A DNA stretch of 64,000 nucleotides from an uncultured Pseudomonadota bacterium (lineage in GTDB: Bacteria > Pseudomonadota > Gammaproteobacteria > Steroidobacterales > Steroidobacteraceae): positions 1 to 64,000 of the forward strand of contig CADEED010000004.1 in assembly GCA_902826225.1 (NCBI GenBank), given 5' to 3'. A program made the position numbers and the translations under genes. A model generated the notes under the pieces. That model was given only the letters and a program-made list of their open reading frames with translations, did no database searches and was not told the origin of the DNA. This document shows positions 1 through 9,338 of the stretch, piece by piece (position 1 is the first letter of the stretch; every line of letters starts with the position of its first letter).

Positions 1-408
1 AAGGTGGAGCGCCCACGCGTGACCCAGGCGGTGTCCGAGGCCGCGGCCCAGGGCGATCGGTCCGAGAACGCCGAGTACACCTATGGAAAAAGGCGTTTGC
101 GTGAGATCGACCGGCGCGTGCGTTTCCTGCGCAAGCGCCTCGACGGCATGACCGTCGTCGACAAGCCGCCAACGGATCGCGGCCGCGTGTACTTCGGCGG
201 GCTCGTCGAGCTCGAGGACGAGGACGGCAAAGTGGTCAGGCATCGCATCGTGGGTCCCGACGAATTCGACGCCGCGCCCGGCTACATCAGCATGGATGCG
301 CCGCTCGGACGCGCGCTGATGCGCAAGTCGCTCGACAACGAAGTGCGCGTGCCGCTGCCGGGGGGAGAGCGCCTGTTCACCATCGTCGCCATCGACTACG
401 CCGACTGA
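1..408 (+). CDS. greB: Transcription elongation factor GreB (5' end outside window)
   Basis: GreB rescues backtracked RNA polymerase by stimulating cleavage of the transcript in the secondary channel. The reading frame is open to the first base of the window, so about 23 N-terminal residues of the coiled-coil finger are missing; the GTG at base 4 is an internal valine, not the start. The visible part carries the family signature GDRSENAEY, followed by REIDRRVRFL of the second helix, and the C-terminal FKBP-like domain with PLGRALMRK. Recalled E. coli GreB matches this order closely. The REIDRRV stretch favours GreB over GreA. Confidence 0.95.
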   Translation, partial: KVERPRVTQAVSEAAAQGDRSENAEYTYGKRRLREIDRRVRFLRKRLDGMTVVDKPPTDRGRVYFGGLVELEDEDGKVVRHRIVGPDEFDAAPGYISMDAPLGRALMRKSLDNEVRVPLPGGERLFTIVAIDYAD

Positions 409-460
409 GTCGACTGCGACGGCGCGGTCGGGCCGAAGTTGCTTTCCAGGCCCGCCGGTC

Positions 461-486
461 TATAATTTCTGTGAAGACAGAAATTA
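461..486 (+). promoter_or_regulatory. Promoter with palindromic operator ahead of the GbsR/MarR-type regulator
   Basis: Bases 461-466 read TATAAT, a perfect -10, with TTGCTT at 439-444 as a -35 sixteen bases upstream. A perfect 10-bp inverted repeat, TAATTTCTGT at 463-472 and ACAGAAATTA at 477-486 around GAAG, overlaps the -10. A repressor bound here would block RNA polymerase directly. The adjacent regulator is the obvious candidate for autoregulation; that link is inferred. Confidence 0.75.
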
Positions 487-499
487 CGGACATAACAAT

Positions 500-1024
500 A
501 TGCGGCTCTCCGACACCATGCAGCGGTACGTCGTCCACTGGGGCGAAATGGGCAGCCGCTGGGGCATGAACCGCTCCGTCGCGCAGATCCATGCGCTGCT
601 GTTCCTGAGCGAGAAGCCGCTCAACGCGGACGAGATCGCCGAGACGCTCGGCATCGCGCGCTCCAACATCAGCAACGGCCTCAAGGAACTCCTGGCGTGG
701 GACCTCGTGCACGTCACGCACGTCCTGGGAGATCGGCGCGACTTCTTCGCCGCCCAGCAGGACAGCTGGGAGGTGATCCGCGCGATCATGGAAGGCCGGA
801 AGAAGCGGGAGATCGACCCGACGCTGGCGACGCTGCGGGAATGCGCGGCGCAACTTCAGCGCGACAAGGACACGCCGGCGGCCGTCCGCGCACGCATCGA
901 AGAACAACTCGAGTTCCTCGAGACGGTCACGCGGTGGTTCGAATCCATGAAGCGAATGCCGCGCAAGACCCTGCTCAAGATGATGAAGATGGGCGAGCGC
1001 ATCGCGAAGGTGCTGGGCGAGTAG
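500..1024 (+). CDS. GbsR/MarR-family winged-helix transcriptional regulator
   Basis: A 174-residue DNA-binding protein of the GbsR branch of the MarR superfamily. The GbsR-like N-terminus (VVHWGEMGSRWGMNRSVAQ, residues 11-29) precedes the winged helix, whose recognition region is about residues 43-64 (ADEIAETLGIARSNISNGL). The C-terminal half is predicted helical and probably mediates dimerisation. It is the first gene of an operon with a DUF4166 protein (3-bp gap) and a TIGR01777 oxidoreductase, and sits directly behind a palindrome overlapping its own -10. Its ligand is unknown. GbsR itself senses choline in Bacillus, but nothing here suggests choline genes. Confidence 0.88.
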   Translation: MRLSDTMQRYVVHWGEMGSRWGMNRSVAQIHALLFLSEKPLNADEIAETLGIARSNISNGLKELLAWDLVHVTHVLGDRRDFFAAQQDSWEVIRAIMEGRKKREIDPTLATLRECAAQLQRDKDTPAAVRARIEEQLEFLETVTRWFESMKRMPRKTLLKMMKMGERIAKVLGE

Positions 1025-1027
1025 CGC

Positions 1028-1687
1028 ATGGCGGACGTCGGCACCCTCACTGCGCCACTCGACCATCCGTGCCGCGCGCGGCACGGACTGCGGGCCCTGC
1101 TCGGCGGCGAAGCGTGGCAGCGCCTGCCGGAGGCGGTGCGTGAGCGATTCGCGGAGAGCGCACCGGATGTCACGTACGCGGGCGCGTTCGAACTCGTGCG
1201 CGCCAGCCGGCTCGGACGCGCGTTCGCGTGGTTGGGAACGCTGGTCGGCACGCCCGTCGTACCGCGCAGTGGCGAGAACGTGCAGACAAGTGTCCGCGTG
1301 CGCGCGACCCGCGACGGAGTCGCCTGGCATCGCAACTACCTCTGGGCCGATGGCGCTCGCCACGAAGTGACGTCCACCAAGGTGGTCGCCGGCGGCGAAC
1401 TCATCGAGAAGCTGCCCGCGCGGCTGAACATGCTGCTCACCGTGACGGAGGAAGGCGGGGTGCTCGTATTCACCAGCCGCGGCTATTATTTCGATCTGTC
1501 GCCGGGCGACTTCGGCGTCGGCTTGCGGCTCCCCCTGCCCGCCTTCTTCTCTCCCGGCACGACGCGCGTCGAGCACATCGACCTCGGGCACGGGTGGTTT
1601 CGCTTCACGATGATCGTCATGCATCCATGGTTCGGAGAGATGTTCTTCCAGACCGGCCGCTTCTGCATGACGGAGGATTTGCCATGA
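1028..1687 (+). CDS. DUF4166 domain-containing protein
   Basis: A 219-residue protein that matches the DUF4166 pattern: an internal V-R-A-T-R-D-G-V-x-W-x-R strand region and the C-terminal segment ending HPWFGEMFFQTGRF (about residues 199-212), which is the most conserved part of the family. No signal peptide or membrane segment is evident. The function is not known. It follows the regulator by 3 bp and its TGA overlaps the ATG of the next gene (ATGA), so translation with the TIGR01777 oxidoreductase is probably coupled. In related bacteria DUF4166 proteins are often adjacent to or fused with such oxidoreductases, which suggests one shared pathway. Confidence 0.85.
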   Translation: MADVGTLTAPLDHPCRARHGLRALLGGEAWQRLPEAVRERFAESAPDVTYAGAFELVRASRLGRAFAWLGTLVGTPVVPRSGENVQTSVRVRATRDGVAWHRNYLWADGARHEVTSTKVVAGGELIEKLPARLNMLLTVTEEGGVLVFTSRGYYFDLSPGDFGVGLRLPLPAFFSPGTTRVEHIDLGHGWFRFTMIVMHPWFGEMFFQTGRFCMTEDLP

Positions 1688-2598
1688 ATGTTCGCGGCGT
1701 GTTGCTCACCGGTGGCACCGGCTTCATCGGCGGCCACGCGATCCGCGCGTTCCGGTCGCGCGGCGTCGCAGTCTGGGTCTGGAGTCGGGACGCCGCGCGC
1801 GCGCAGCGGCGGCTTCCCGGCGTGCACGCCGTCGCGGCGTTGAGCGAGATTCCTGCGGACGCGCCGATCGACGCGATCGTGAACCTCGCGGGCGCCGCCG
1901 CCATCGGCCCGCCGTGGACCGCGGCGCGACGTCGCGTGCTCGTGGACAGCCGCGTGAAGACGACCGAGGCGGTGATCGCCTGGTGCGCCTCCCGCGCCAC
2001 GCGCCCCGCGGTGCTCGTGAGCGCCAGCGCGATCGGCTATTACGGACCCGGCGACGACGCGTGGTTCGACGAACGCTCGCCGCCCCAGGCGATGTTCCAG
2101 TCGCAGCTCTGCGTGGCGCGCGAAGCCGCGACTCACCCGGCCGAAGCGCTCGGCATCCGCGTGGTCAACCTGCGCATCGGGCTCGTGCTGGGCTCGGACG
2201 GCGGAATCCTCCGCCAGCTCGCGCTCGCCGCGCGACTCGGCGGCGCCGCGGTCATCGGCGACGGACGGCAGTGGATGTCGTGGATCCACATCGACGACCT
2301 GCTGCGGATCGTCGATCGGGTGATCGGGGAGTCGTCGTGGAGCGGCGCCGTGAACGCCGTTGGCCCGCACCCCGTGAGGCAGCGGGAGTTCCAGCAGGCG
2401 CTGACACGGGCGCTGCATCGCCCGTTGCTGCTGCGGATACCCGCGGCGCTACTGCGTCTCTCGCTCGGCGAGATGGCCGAGCTGCTCGTGAAGGGTCAGC
2501 GTGTCGCGCCGCGGCGCCTGGCCGACGCCGGGTTCACCTTTGCGCACCCGGACCTCGACGGCGCGCTGCGTCATCTGGTGCAGTGGGGACAGGCTTAA
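1684..2598 (+). CDS. TIGR01777-family NAD(P)-dependent epimerase/SDR protein
   Basis: Extended short-chain dehydrogenase of the TIGR01777 (YfcH) family, 304 residues from the ATG that overlaps the previous stop. The Rossmann glycine motif TGGTGFIG lies at residues 9-16, and the family's SASAIGYYGPGD segment at 113-124 supplies the catalytic tyrosine region. The C-terminal part carries the expected LRIGLVLGSDGG and WIHIDDL stretches. An upstream extension of the frame exists but has no start signal and would overlap the DUF4166 gene. The substrate is unknown. The last codons run into the palindrome at 2587-2606. Confidence 0.9.
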   Translation: MNVRGVLLTGGTGFIGGHAIRAFRSRGVAVWVWSRDAARAQRRLPGVHAVAALSEIPADAPIDAIVNLAGAAAIGPPWTAARRRVLVDSRVKTTEAVIAWCASRATRPAVLVSASAIGYYGPGDDAWFDERSPPQAMFQSQLCVAREAATHPAEALGIRVVNLRIGLVLGSDGGILRQLALAARLGGAAVIGDGRQWMSWIHIDDLLRIVDRVIGESSWSGAVNAVGPHPVRQREFQQALTRALHRPLLLRIPAALLRLSLGEMAELLVKGQRVAPRRLADAGFTFAHPDLDGALRHLVQWGQA

Positions 2599-2640
2599 GC
2601 CTGTCCTGAAGTGTGGGGACAGGCTGAAGCCTGTCCCCAC
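2587..2640. repeat. Two tandem REP-like palindromes between convergent genes
   Basis: Bases 2587-2606 form a perfect 20-bp palindrome (GGACAGGCTTAAGCCTGTCC). Bases 2613-2640 form a second hairpin with 13-bp arms, GTGGGGACAGGCT and AGCCTGTCCCCAC, around GA. Both share the AGGCT/AGCCT core, and the first overlaps the last codons of the upstream gene. There is no T-tract, so intrinsic termination would be weak; REP-type sequence or a bidirectional mRNA stabiliser is more likely. Confidence 0.8.
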
Positions 2641-2644
2641 CCGT

Positions 2645-4057
2645 TTACACGCGAACGTTCTTGAACTGCCAGGGATCGGTCTTGTCGAGATCCTCGGGGA
2701 ACAGCCGCTCGCGATCGTGCAGCGGCGTCCAGTCGGTGTAGGCGCCCGTCACGGTGCCGAGGTACGGCATCGCGATCTGCAGATTGCGCTTGAAGTCCAT
2801 CTCGTCCGGCTCGACGAGACCCGCATTCGGGTTCTCCATCGCCCAGATCATTCCCGACAGGCACGACACGGTGACCTGCAGGCTCGTGGCATTGTTGTGC
2901 GGGCAGAGTTTGCGCGCTTCGTCGATCGAGAGCTGCGAGCCGAACCAGTACGCATTCTTCTTGTGACCCGCGAGCAGCACGCCGAGCTCGTCGATGCCGC
3001 CGATGATCTCGTCCATGAGGATGCGCTGGCGGTCCTGCAGGTGCCAGTTGCGGCCCGCGAATTCGTGCACCGACACCACGGCGGAATCGCTCGGATGATA
3101 GGCGTAGTGACACGTGGGCCGGTACACGACCTCGGAACTCTGGCGCACCGATAGATAGTCTGCGATCGAGATGGCCTCGCCGTGCGTGATCAGGAAGCCG
3201 TGGAAGTGCCCGGCCTTCGGCGTCCACGTGCGCACGCGCGTCGCCGCACCGGGCTGCATCAGGTAGATCGAAGAGCCGCTGCCGAAATCGTAGCGCTTGC
3301 CGTCGCGCGGGAAGTTCTTCTCGTGAGTGCCCCAGCCGAGCTCGGCCGGTTGCTGGCCTTCGCTCACGAAGCCGTCCACCGACCACGTGTTGACGAATTC
3401 GTTGAACTCTTTCGGCTTCGCGGAGAGCTGCGTGTCGCGCTCGGCGATGTGGATGACCTTGATGCCGAGCTTGCGCGCGAGCTGGCCCCAATCGTCGCGC
3501 GTCTTCGGCGTACCCGCGTCGATGCCGGTGTCGCCGGCGACGTTGAGCAGCGCCTGCTTCACGAAGTGCGAGACGAGACCCGGGTTCGCGCCGTGCGTCA
3601 GCACCGCGGTCGGCGCGCGCGCGTTTTCCTTGCGCAGGCCGAGCGCCTCTTCGCGCAGCGCGTAGTTGGTGCGCTTCGCATGCGGGATGGTGACGTCGGT
3701 GTAGCCACCGGGCCAGGGTTCGATGCACGTGTCGAGGTACATGGCGCCCTTCGACCAGCAGAACTTGATCAACGCGATCGAGGAGACGTCGACGGACACG
3801 TTGAGCACGAAATCGCCGCGGCCAATGTACTTGTCGAGCTCGCGCTGGAAGTTGTCGCGCGTCAGCGTGACGTTCACGAACTTGATGCCGTACTCCGCCG
3901 CGACCTTTTTGCCGCGCTCGTCCGACGTGATGATCGTGATGCGTTCCTTCGGGATCCCGATGTGGCGCAGCACCAGCGGCAGCGTGCCCTGTCCGATGCT
4001 GCCGCATCCGATGAAGACGATGCGCCCGGGAAACTCGACGTGCACTTTGTTATCCAT
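2645..4057 (-). CDS. hss: Homospermidine synthase
   Basis: Makes sym-homospermidine from two putrescines (or putrescine plus spermidine) with an NAD cofactor, in the cytoplasm. The N-terminal Rossmann motif GCGSIGQG is at about residues 17-24 and the protein is about 470 residues, normal for bacterial HSS. Family stretches include THGANPGLVSHF, EPWPGGYTD and the C-terminal VTGAYTDWTPL. I use the ATG at 4057 because it has a GGTGTGG purine stretch just upstream; a GTG at 4066 is an alternative. Together with arginine decarboxylase at 5759 it suggests that homospermidine is a polyamine of this organism. Agmatine-to-putrescine enzymes are not in the window. Confidence 0.93.
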   Translation of the reverse strand: MDNKVHVEFPGRIVFIGCGSIGQGTLPLVLRHIGIPKERITIITSDERGKKVAAEYGIKFVNVTLTRDNFQRELDKYIGRGDFVLNVSVDVSSIALIKFCWSKGAMYLDTCIEPWPGGYTDVTIPHAKRTNYALREEALGLRKENARAPTAVLTHGANPGLVSHFVKQALLNVAGDTGIDAGTPKTRDDWGQLARKLGIKVIHIAERDTQLSAKPKEFNEFVNTWSVDGFVSEGQQPAELGWGTHEKNFPRDGKRYDFGSGSSIYLMQPGAATRVRTWTPKAGHFHGFLITHGEAISIADYLSVRQSSEVVYRPTCHYAYHPSDSAVVSVHEFAGRNWHLQDRQRILMDEIIGGIDELGVLLAGHKKNAYWFGSQLSIDEARKLCPHNNATSLQVTVSCLSGMIWAMENPNAGLVEPDEMDFKRNLQIAMPYLGTVTGAYTDWTPLHDRERLFPEDLDKTDPWQFKNVRV

Positions 4058-4134
4058 TTTCCACACCCGTCAAAAACAGGGCGTGAGGGTACCAACCCGC
4101 TGTGGTGGTTGCCACCGAGCGGGGTGTCAGGCGG

Positions 4135-4812
4135 TCACTCTCTGGACGGTGCGTCGCGCCAGTGCGGCGGATAGGTGCGTTCGAAGCCCGGCAACGCTTC
4201 GACGCGCGTCAGCCAACGGCCCAGCGCCGGATAATTCGCTTCGACGGGCATGAAGCGCGACGAGAGCTCGCGCGCCTCCGGCCGCGCGAGCGCGCGCAGC
4301 AGCAATTTGATGCCCGGATAGATCATGTAGTCGGCGGCCCCGGGTTTGTCTCCCACGATCCAGTCACCCTTGGAAAGGCGCATCTCGATCGTGCGCGCTT
4401 CACCCGCGGCCACGTGCATCGAGTACGTGACTTCGTCGGAGTTCGGATCGCCGCGACGCAGGAGAATCGCGCGCGAAATGCGCATGACGTGTTCCTCGAT
4501 GTACGCCTGGTACTCGCAGCACACGCGCATGATGACCGCGCCCTCTTCCGGCGAATCGCCGAACAGCGGTTTCGCGGGATACTTCCGGTCGAGGTAGTAC
4601 ATCACGGCGAGGGACTCGAAGACGACGTAGTCGCCGTCCTTCAGCGTCGGCACGCGACCGCGCGGATTCATCGCCAGCATGTGCGGCGACTTGTGCTCCT
4701 GTACGTCCAGCGACAGCTCGTGGCTGTTGTAAGGCAAGCCCTTGTGTTCGAGCGCGAGCAGCACCCGCCACGAGTACGGACTGCCGCTGCCCCAGTAAAC
4801 ATCGATCGTCAT
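4135..4812 (-). CDS. Glutathione S-transferase family protein
   Basis: A 225-residue cytosolic GST. The N-terminal thioredoxin fold has SPYSWRV at residues 11-17, where the catalytic serine is expected, then the cis-proline segment MNPRGRVPTL and the glutathione-binding E-S motif (VFESLAVMYYLDR). The helical C-terminal domain carries the GDWIVGDKPGAADYM capping region. It is divergent from the rhodanese gene and has TACAAT eight bases before its ATG with no Shine-Dalgarno, so the mRNA may be leaderless. Substrate specificity cannot be read from the sequence. Confidence 0.9.
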   Translation of the reverse strand: MTIDVYWGSGSPYSWRVLLALEHKGLPYNSHELSLDVQEHKSPHMLAMNPRGRVPTLKDGDYVVFESLAVMYYLDRKYPAKPLFGDSPEEGAVIMRVCCEYQAYIEEHVMRISRAILLRRGDPNSDEVTYSMHVAAGEARTIEMRLSKGDWIVGDKPGAADYMIYPGIKLLLRALARPEARELSSRFMPVEANYPALGRWLTRVEALPGFERTYPPHWRDAPSRE

Positions 4813-4820
4813 CGTGCGCG

Positions 4821-4830
4821 ATTGTAAAAT
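4821..4830. promoter_or_regulatory. Overlapping divergent -10 elements (GST / rhodanese)
   Basis: The ten bases ATTGTAAAAT hold TAAAAT on the plus strand (4825-4830), five bases before the rhodanese ATG. On the minus strand they hold TACAAT (4826-4821), eight bases before the GST ATG. The two -10s share two bases, so the two polymerases could not bind at once. Confidence 0.65.
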
Positions 4831-4835
4831 GCGGC

Positions 4836-5684
4836 ATGCGCCCTTTCACCACATTAATCGACGCCGCCACGCTCGCGACTCTCGACGGCGATTTTCTCGT
4901 CTTCGATTGCCGCTTCGACATCACGAATGCGGGCTGGGGCGAGGCCGAATTCGCCGCCGCTCACCTGCCCGGCGCGCAGTACCTGCACCTCGATCGCGAT
5001 CTCTCGAGCGCGATCACGCCTGAGAGCGGCCGGCATCCGCTGCCCGACCCCGACACGCTCGCGCGGCGGCTCGGCGCGCTCGGTGTGGGCTCGCGCTGTC
5101 AGATCGTCGCCTACGACCAGGCGAATGGCGCGCATGCCGCGCGCCTGTGGTGGCTCGCGCGCTGGATCGGCCATGACGCGGTTGCCGTGCTGGACGGTGG
5201 GATCGCGGCGTGGCGCACCGCCGGACTGCCACTCACCGCGCAGGTGCGCAGCCCGCCCCCGCGCACGCTCACGGCGCAGGTTCGCGAGGGTGCGTGGGTG
5301 GATTCGGCGCAGGTGGACGCGCTGCGGGCCCGCCCCGGCCACCTGGTCGTGGACGCGCGCGGCGCCGATCGCTTCGCCGGCCGCAACGAAACCATCGATC
5401 CGCTCGCAGGACACATCCCCGGCGCGCGCAATCATCCATTCCTGGCCAACCTGGGCACCGATGGACGATTTCTGCCCGCGGACGAACTGCGCCGCCGCTG
5501 GGACGTGATGCTCGGATCGGTGCCGCCGGCCGGATTGGTCGCGATGTGCGGCTCGGGCGTGACGGCCTGCCACAACCTGCTCGCACTGGAACACGCCGGG
5601 CTCGCCGGCGGAAAGCTCTATGCCGGGTCGTGGAGCGAGTGGATCCGCGATCCGCGGCGCCCGGTGGCGACGGGGGGCCATTAG
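4836..5684 (+). CDS. Two-domain rhodanese (thiosulfate / 3-mercaptopyruvate sulfurtransferase)
   Basis: Transfers sulfane sulfur to cyanide or a thiol acceptor. Two rhodanese domains are visible: an inactive N-terminal one (about residues 1-130) and a catalytic C-terminal one whose active loop is CGSGVT with Cys238. The CGSGVT loop is typical of the 3-mercaptopyruvate sulfurtransferase branch (SseA-like), whereas classic thiosulfate rhodaneses carry CRKGVT. The 282-residue length fits SseA. No signal peptide is seen. The start lies five bases after a TAAAAT hexamer, so this gene is one of the likely leaderless set. Confidence 0.9.
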   Translation: MRPFTTLIDAATLATLDGDFLVFDCRFDITNAGWGEAEFAAAHLPGAQYLHLDRDLSSAITPESGRHPLPDPDTLARRLGALGVGSRCQIVAYDQANGAHAARLWWLARWIGHDAVAVLDGGIAAWRTAGLPLTAQVRSPPPRTLTAQVREGAWVDSAQVDALRARPGHLVVDARGADRFAGRNETIDPLAGHIPGARNHPFLANLGTDGRFLPADELRRRWDVMLGSVPPAGLVAMCGSGVTACHNLLALEHAGLAGGKLYAGSWSEWIRDPRRPVATGGH

Positions 5685-5758
5685 ATCGACCGTCGGCGAC
5701 ATCGGAGGTGAACACCGACGTTTACTTGCAGACCCTATTTGATATCGTGCGCGCCAAA

Positions 5759-7720
<1,962 letters not shown>

Positions 7721-8060
7721 GTGATGCGCGGCGCCCGAGCGGGCCCTGGAGCGTTCCCACCCGTCGCCCGGGTGCGCGAAACTGGCGGGAAAACAGTGAC
7801 TTTTGCCGGTCGCGGGGCGGGATCCGGCACCCCCGGCCCCTTGTTTACAGCTTCTCGAAGCGAGGAGTAGCATCGACTGCGTTCGAAATCTCTAATGGTT
7901 TCTCCCGGAAGAGGTGCACGAACGACGGTGCAGGCCGCTGGTCCGCAAGAGCTACGATTGACACCCAACGTGTGCCTTGAAGCCTTGACCTGTGGGTATT
8001 AGTCCGCGGTACATGCAGGTCCGCGTCCTGCCGCTGTCCGCATTCTGAGAGAAATCTGGG
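7721..8060. other. 340-bp gap before the RRM protein gene
   Basis: No protein-like reading frame or RNA gene is evident. A perfect TTGACA occurs at 7958-7963 but has no acceptable -10 at 16-18 bp. The stretch is less G+C-rich than its surroundings from about 7850 onward and probably contains the promoter and a long leader of the RNA-binding protein gene. Long cold-responsive leaders are common for this class, but nothing here proves one. Confidence 0.4.
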
Positions 8061-8345
8061 ATGACGACGATTTATGTGGGCAACCTGCCCTTTTCCGCGA
8101 CCGAGCAGGATATCAAGGTGCTCTTCGAGCGCCACGGCAAGGTCGATTCCGTCAAGCTCGTGAACGACCGCGAAACCGGCAAGCCGCGTGGTTTCGGTTT
8201 CGTCGAGATGGGTTCCAGCGAGGCACAGGCCGCGATCCAGGGGCTCAACGGATACCAGATGAACGGCCGTCCACTGCGCGTGAACGAGGCGCAGGAACGT
8301 CCGCCGCGCCCGCGTCAGGGCGGTGGCGGTCCGTTCCGCCGCTGA
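8061..8345 (+). CDS. Small RRM-domain RNA-binding protein
   Basis: A 94-residue single RNA-recognition-motif protein. RNP2 (IYVGNL, residues 4-9) and RNP1 (KPRGFGFVEM, about residues 43-52) are both intact, with the aromatic residues that stack on RNA bases. The tail is a short arginine- and glycine-rich stretch ending GGGGPFRR. Such proteins in Proteobacteria and cyanobacteria are often cold- or stress-induced RNA chaperones; that role is inferred from the family. The gene stands alone, followed by a possible terminator at 8381. Confidence 0.93.
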   Translation: MTTIYVGNLPFSATEQDIKVLFERHGKVDSVKLVNDRETGKPRGFGFVEMGSSEAQAAIQGLNGYQMNGRPLRVNEAQERPPRPRQGGGGPFRR

Positions 8346-8380
8346 TCGACTTCGCCTAACTAGCGATCGATCCGTTTCGA

Positions 8381-8414
8381 GGCCGCGGTCCCCGCGGCGG
8401 GGCGGCTGTTTTTT
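8381..8414 (+). terminator. Possible intrinsic terminator after the RRM gene
   Basis: GGCCGCGG and CCGCGGC around a short loop are followed, after a further G+C-rich stretch, by GTTTTTT at 8408-8414. The gap between hairpin and T-tract is longer than ideal, so the call is moderate. Confidence 0.5.
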
Positions 8415-8429
8415 CTCGCGGAGGTCGCG

Positions 8430-9299
8430 ATGCGCGCTCGCCCGATGGCGGTCTTGGCAGCCCTGGTGCTGCTCACGGCCTGCGCCGGGGCGCCAAGCGA
8501 CGCACCGGTTCCGCCAGCCGCTCCCGATCGCCCCGCGGCTCCCGTTCGGGACGCGGCCACCGCCGCGGCGATCGAAGCCGTCCTCGGCGGCAATCAGCGT
8601 TCGGCCGCGAACCGCGCGCGGGACGAATACCGGCATCCGCTCGAAACGCTGCTCTTCTTCGGCATCAAGCCGGAGATGACGGTGGTCGAGGTCTGGCCGG
8701 GCGTGGGCGGCTGGTACACCGAAGTTCTCGCGCCGCTGCTTCGCGATCGCGGCAGGTTCTACACGGCGACGATGCCGCCGGTGCCCGGCAACGAGTACGT
8801 GACCTTGAGCCTCGAACGCTTCCACGAAAAACTCGCGTCACGACCCGACCTCTACGGAAAGGTCGAAGTCACCCGGATGGGTCCCGGCAACTTCGAGATC
8901 GCGCCGCCCGGGAGCGCGGACATGGTGCTCGCGTTCGACAACCTGCACGACTGGATGAACCTGGGGTTCGCGCCGGACGCCATCGCCGCGATGCATCGAG
9001 CGCTCGAGCCGGGTGGAATCCTGGGGCTCGTCGAACACCGCGGCGACCCCGCGAAGCCCCAGGATCCCCGCGCCGCGAACGGATACGTCAGCGAAAAGGC
9101 GGCGATCGAACTCATCGAGGCAGCCGGATTCGAACTCGTCGACCGTTCGGAGATCAACGCCAACTCTGAGGATACGAAGGACTACGAGCAGGGTGTATGG
9201 GCGCTGCCGCCCGACTACCGCGCGGGCAACCGCGATCGCGCACGGTACGAGGCGATCGGTGAGAGCGACCGGATGACGCTGAAATTCCGCCGACGTTGA
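8430..9299 (+). CDS. Exported class I SAM-dependent methyltransferase, putative lipoprotein (COG4798-like)
   Basis: The 289-residue protein begins with a signal peptide ending in the lipobox LLTAC, which predicts lipidation at Cys18. A proline/alanine-rich linker follows. The mature part looks like a Rossmann methyltransferase of the COG4798 type: VVEVWPGVGGWYTEVLAP takes the place of motif I, and LAFDNLHDWMNLGF and LEPGGILGLVEH follow the fold. The ATG has GGAGG six bases upstream. A second exported member with the same core lies at 58167. Why a SAM-binding fold should be outside the cytoplasm is unclear, and substrate and activity are unknown. Confidence 0.8.
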   Translation: MRARPMAVLAALVLLTACAGAPSDAPVPPAAPDRPAAPVRDAATAAAIEAVLGGNQRSAANRARDEYRHPLETLLFFGIKPEMTVVEVWPGVGGWYTEVLAPLLRDRGRFYTATMPPVPGNEYVTLSLERFHEKLASRPDLYGKVEVTRMGPGNFEIAPPGSADMVLAFDNLHDWMNLGFAPDAIAAMHRALEPGGILGLVEHRGDPAKPQDPRAANGYVSEKAAIELIEAAGFELVDRSEINANSEDTKDYEQGVWALPPDYRAGNRDRARYEAIGESDRMTLKFRRR

Positions 9300-9317
9300 C
9301 CGCCGGCCGGGGAGAAT

Positions 9318-9330
9318 GGGGTCAGACCCC
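9318..9330. repeat. Short palindrome GGGGTCAGACCCC between convergent genes
   Basis: Five-base G/C arms around CAG lie between the methyltransferase and helicase stops. No T-tract follows. It resembles short dispersed REP-like sequences, but only one copy was noticed in the window. Confidence 0.4.
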
Positions 9331-9338
9331 TGTCGCCC

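Noticed and set aside
7958-7963. Perfect TTGACA as the promoter of the RRM gene
   Set aside because: No -10-like hexamer at 16-18 bases downstream.
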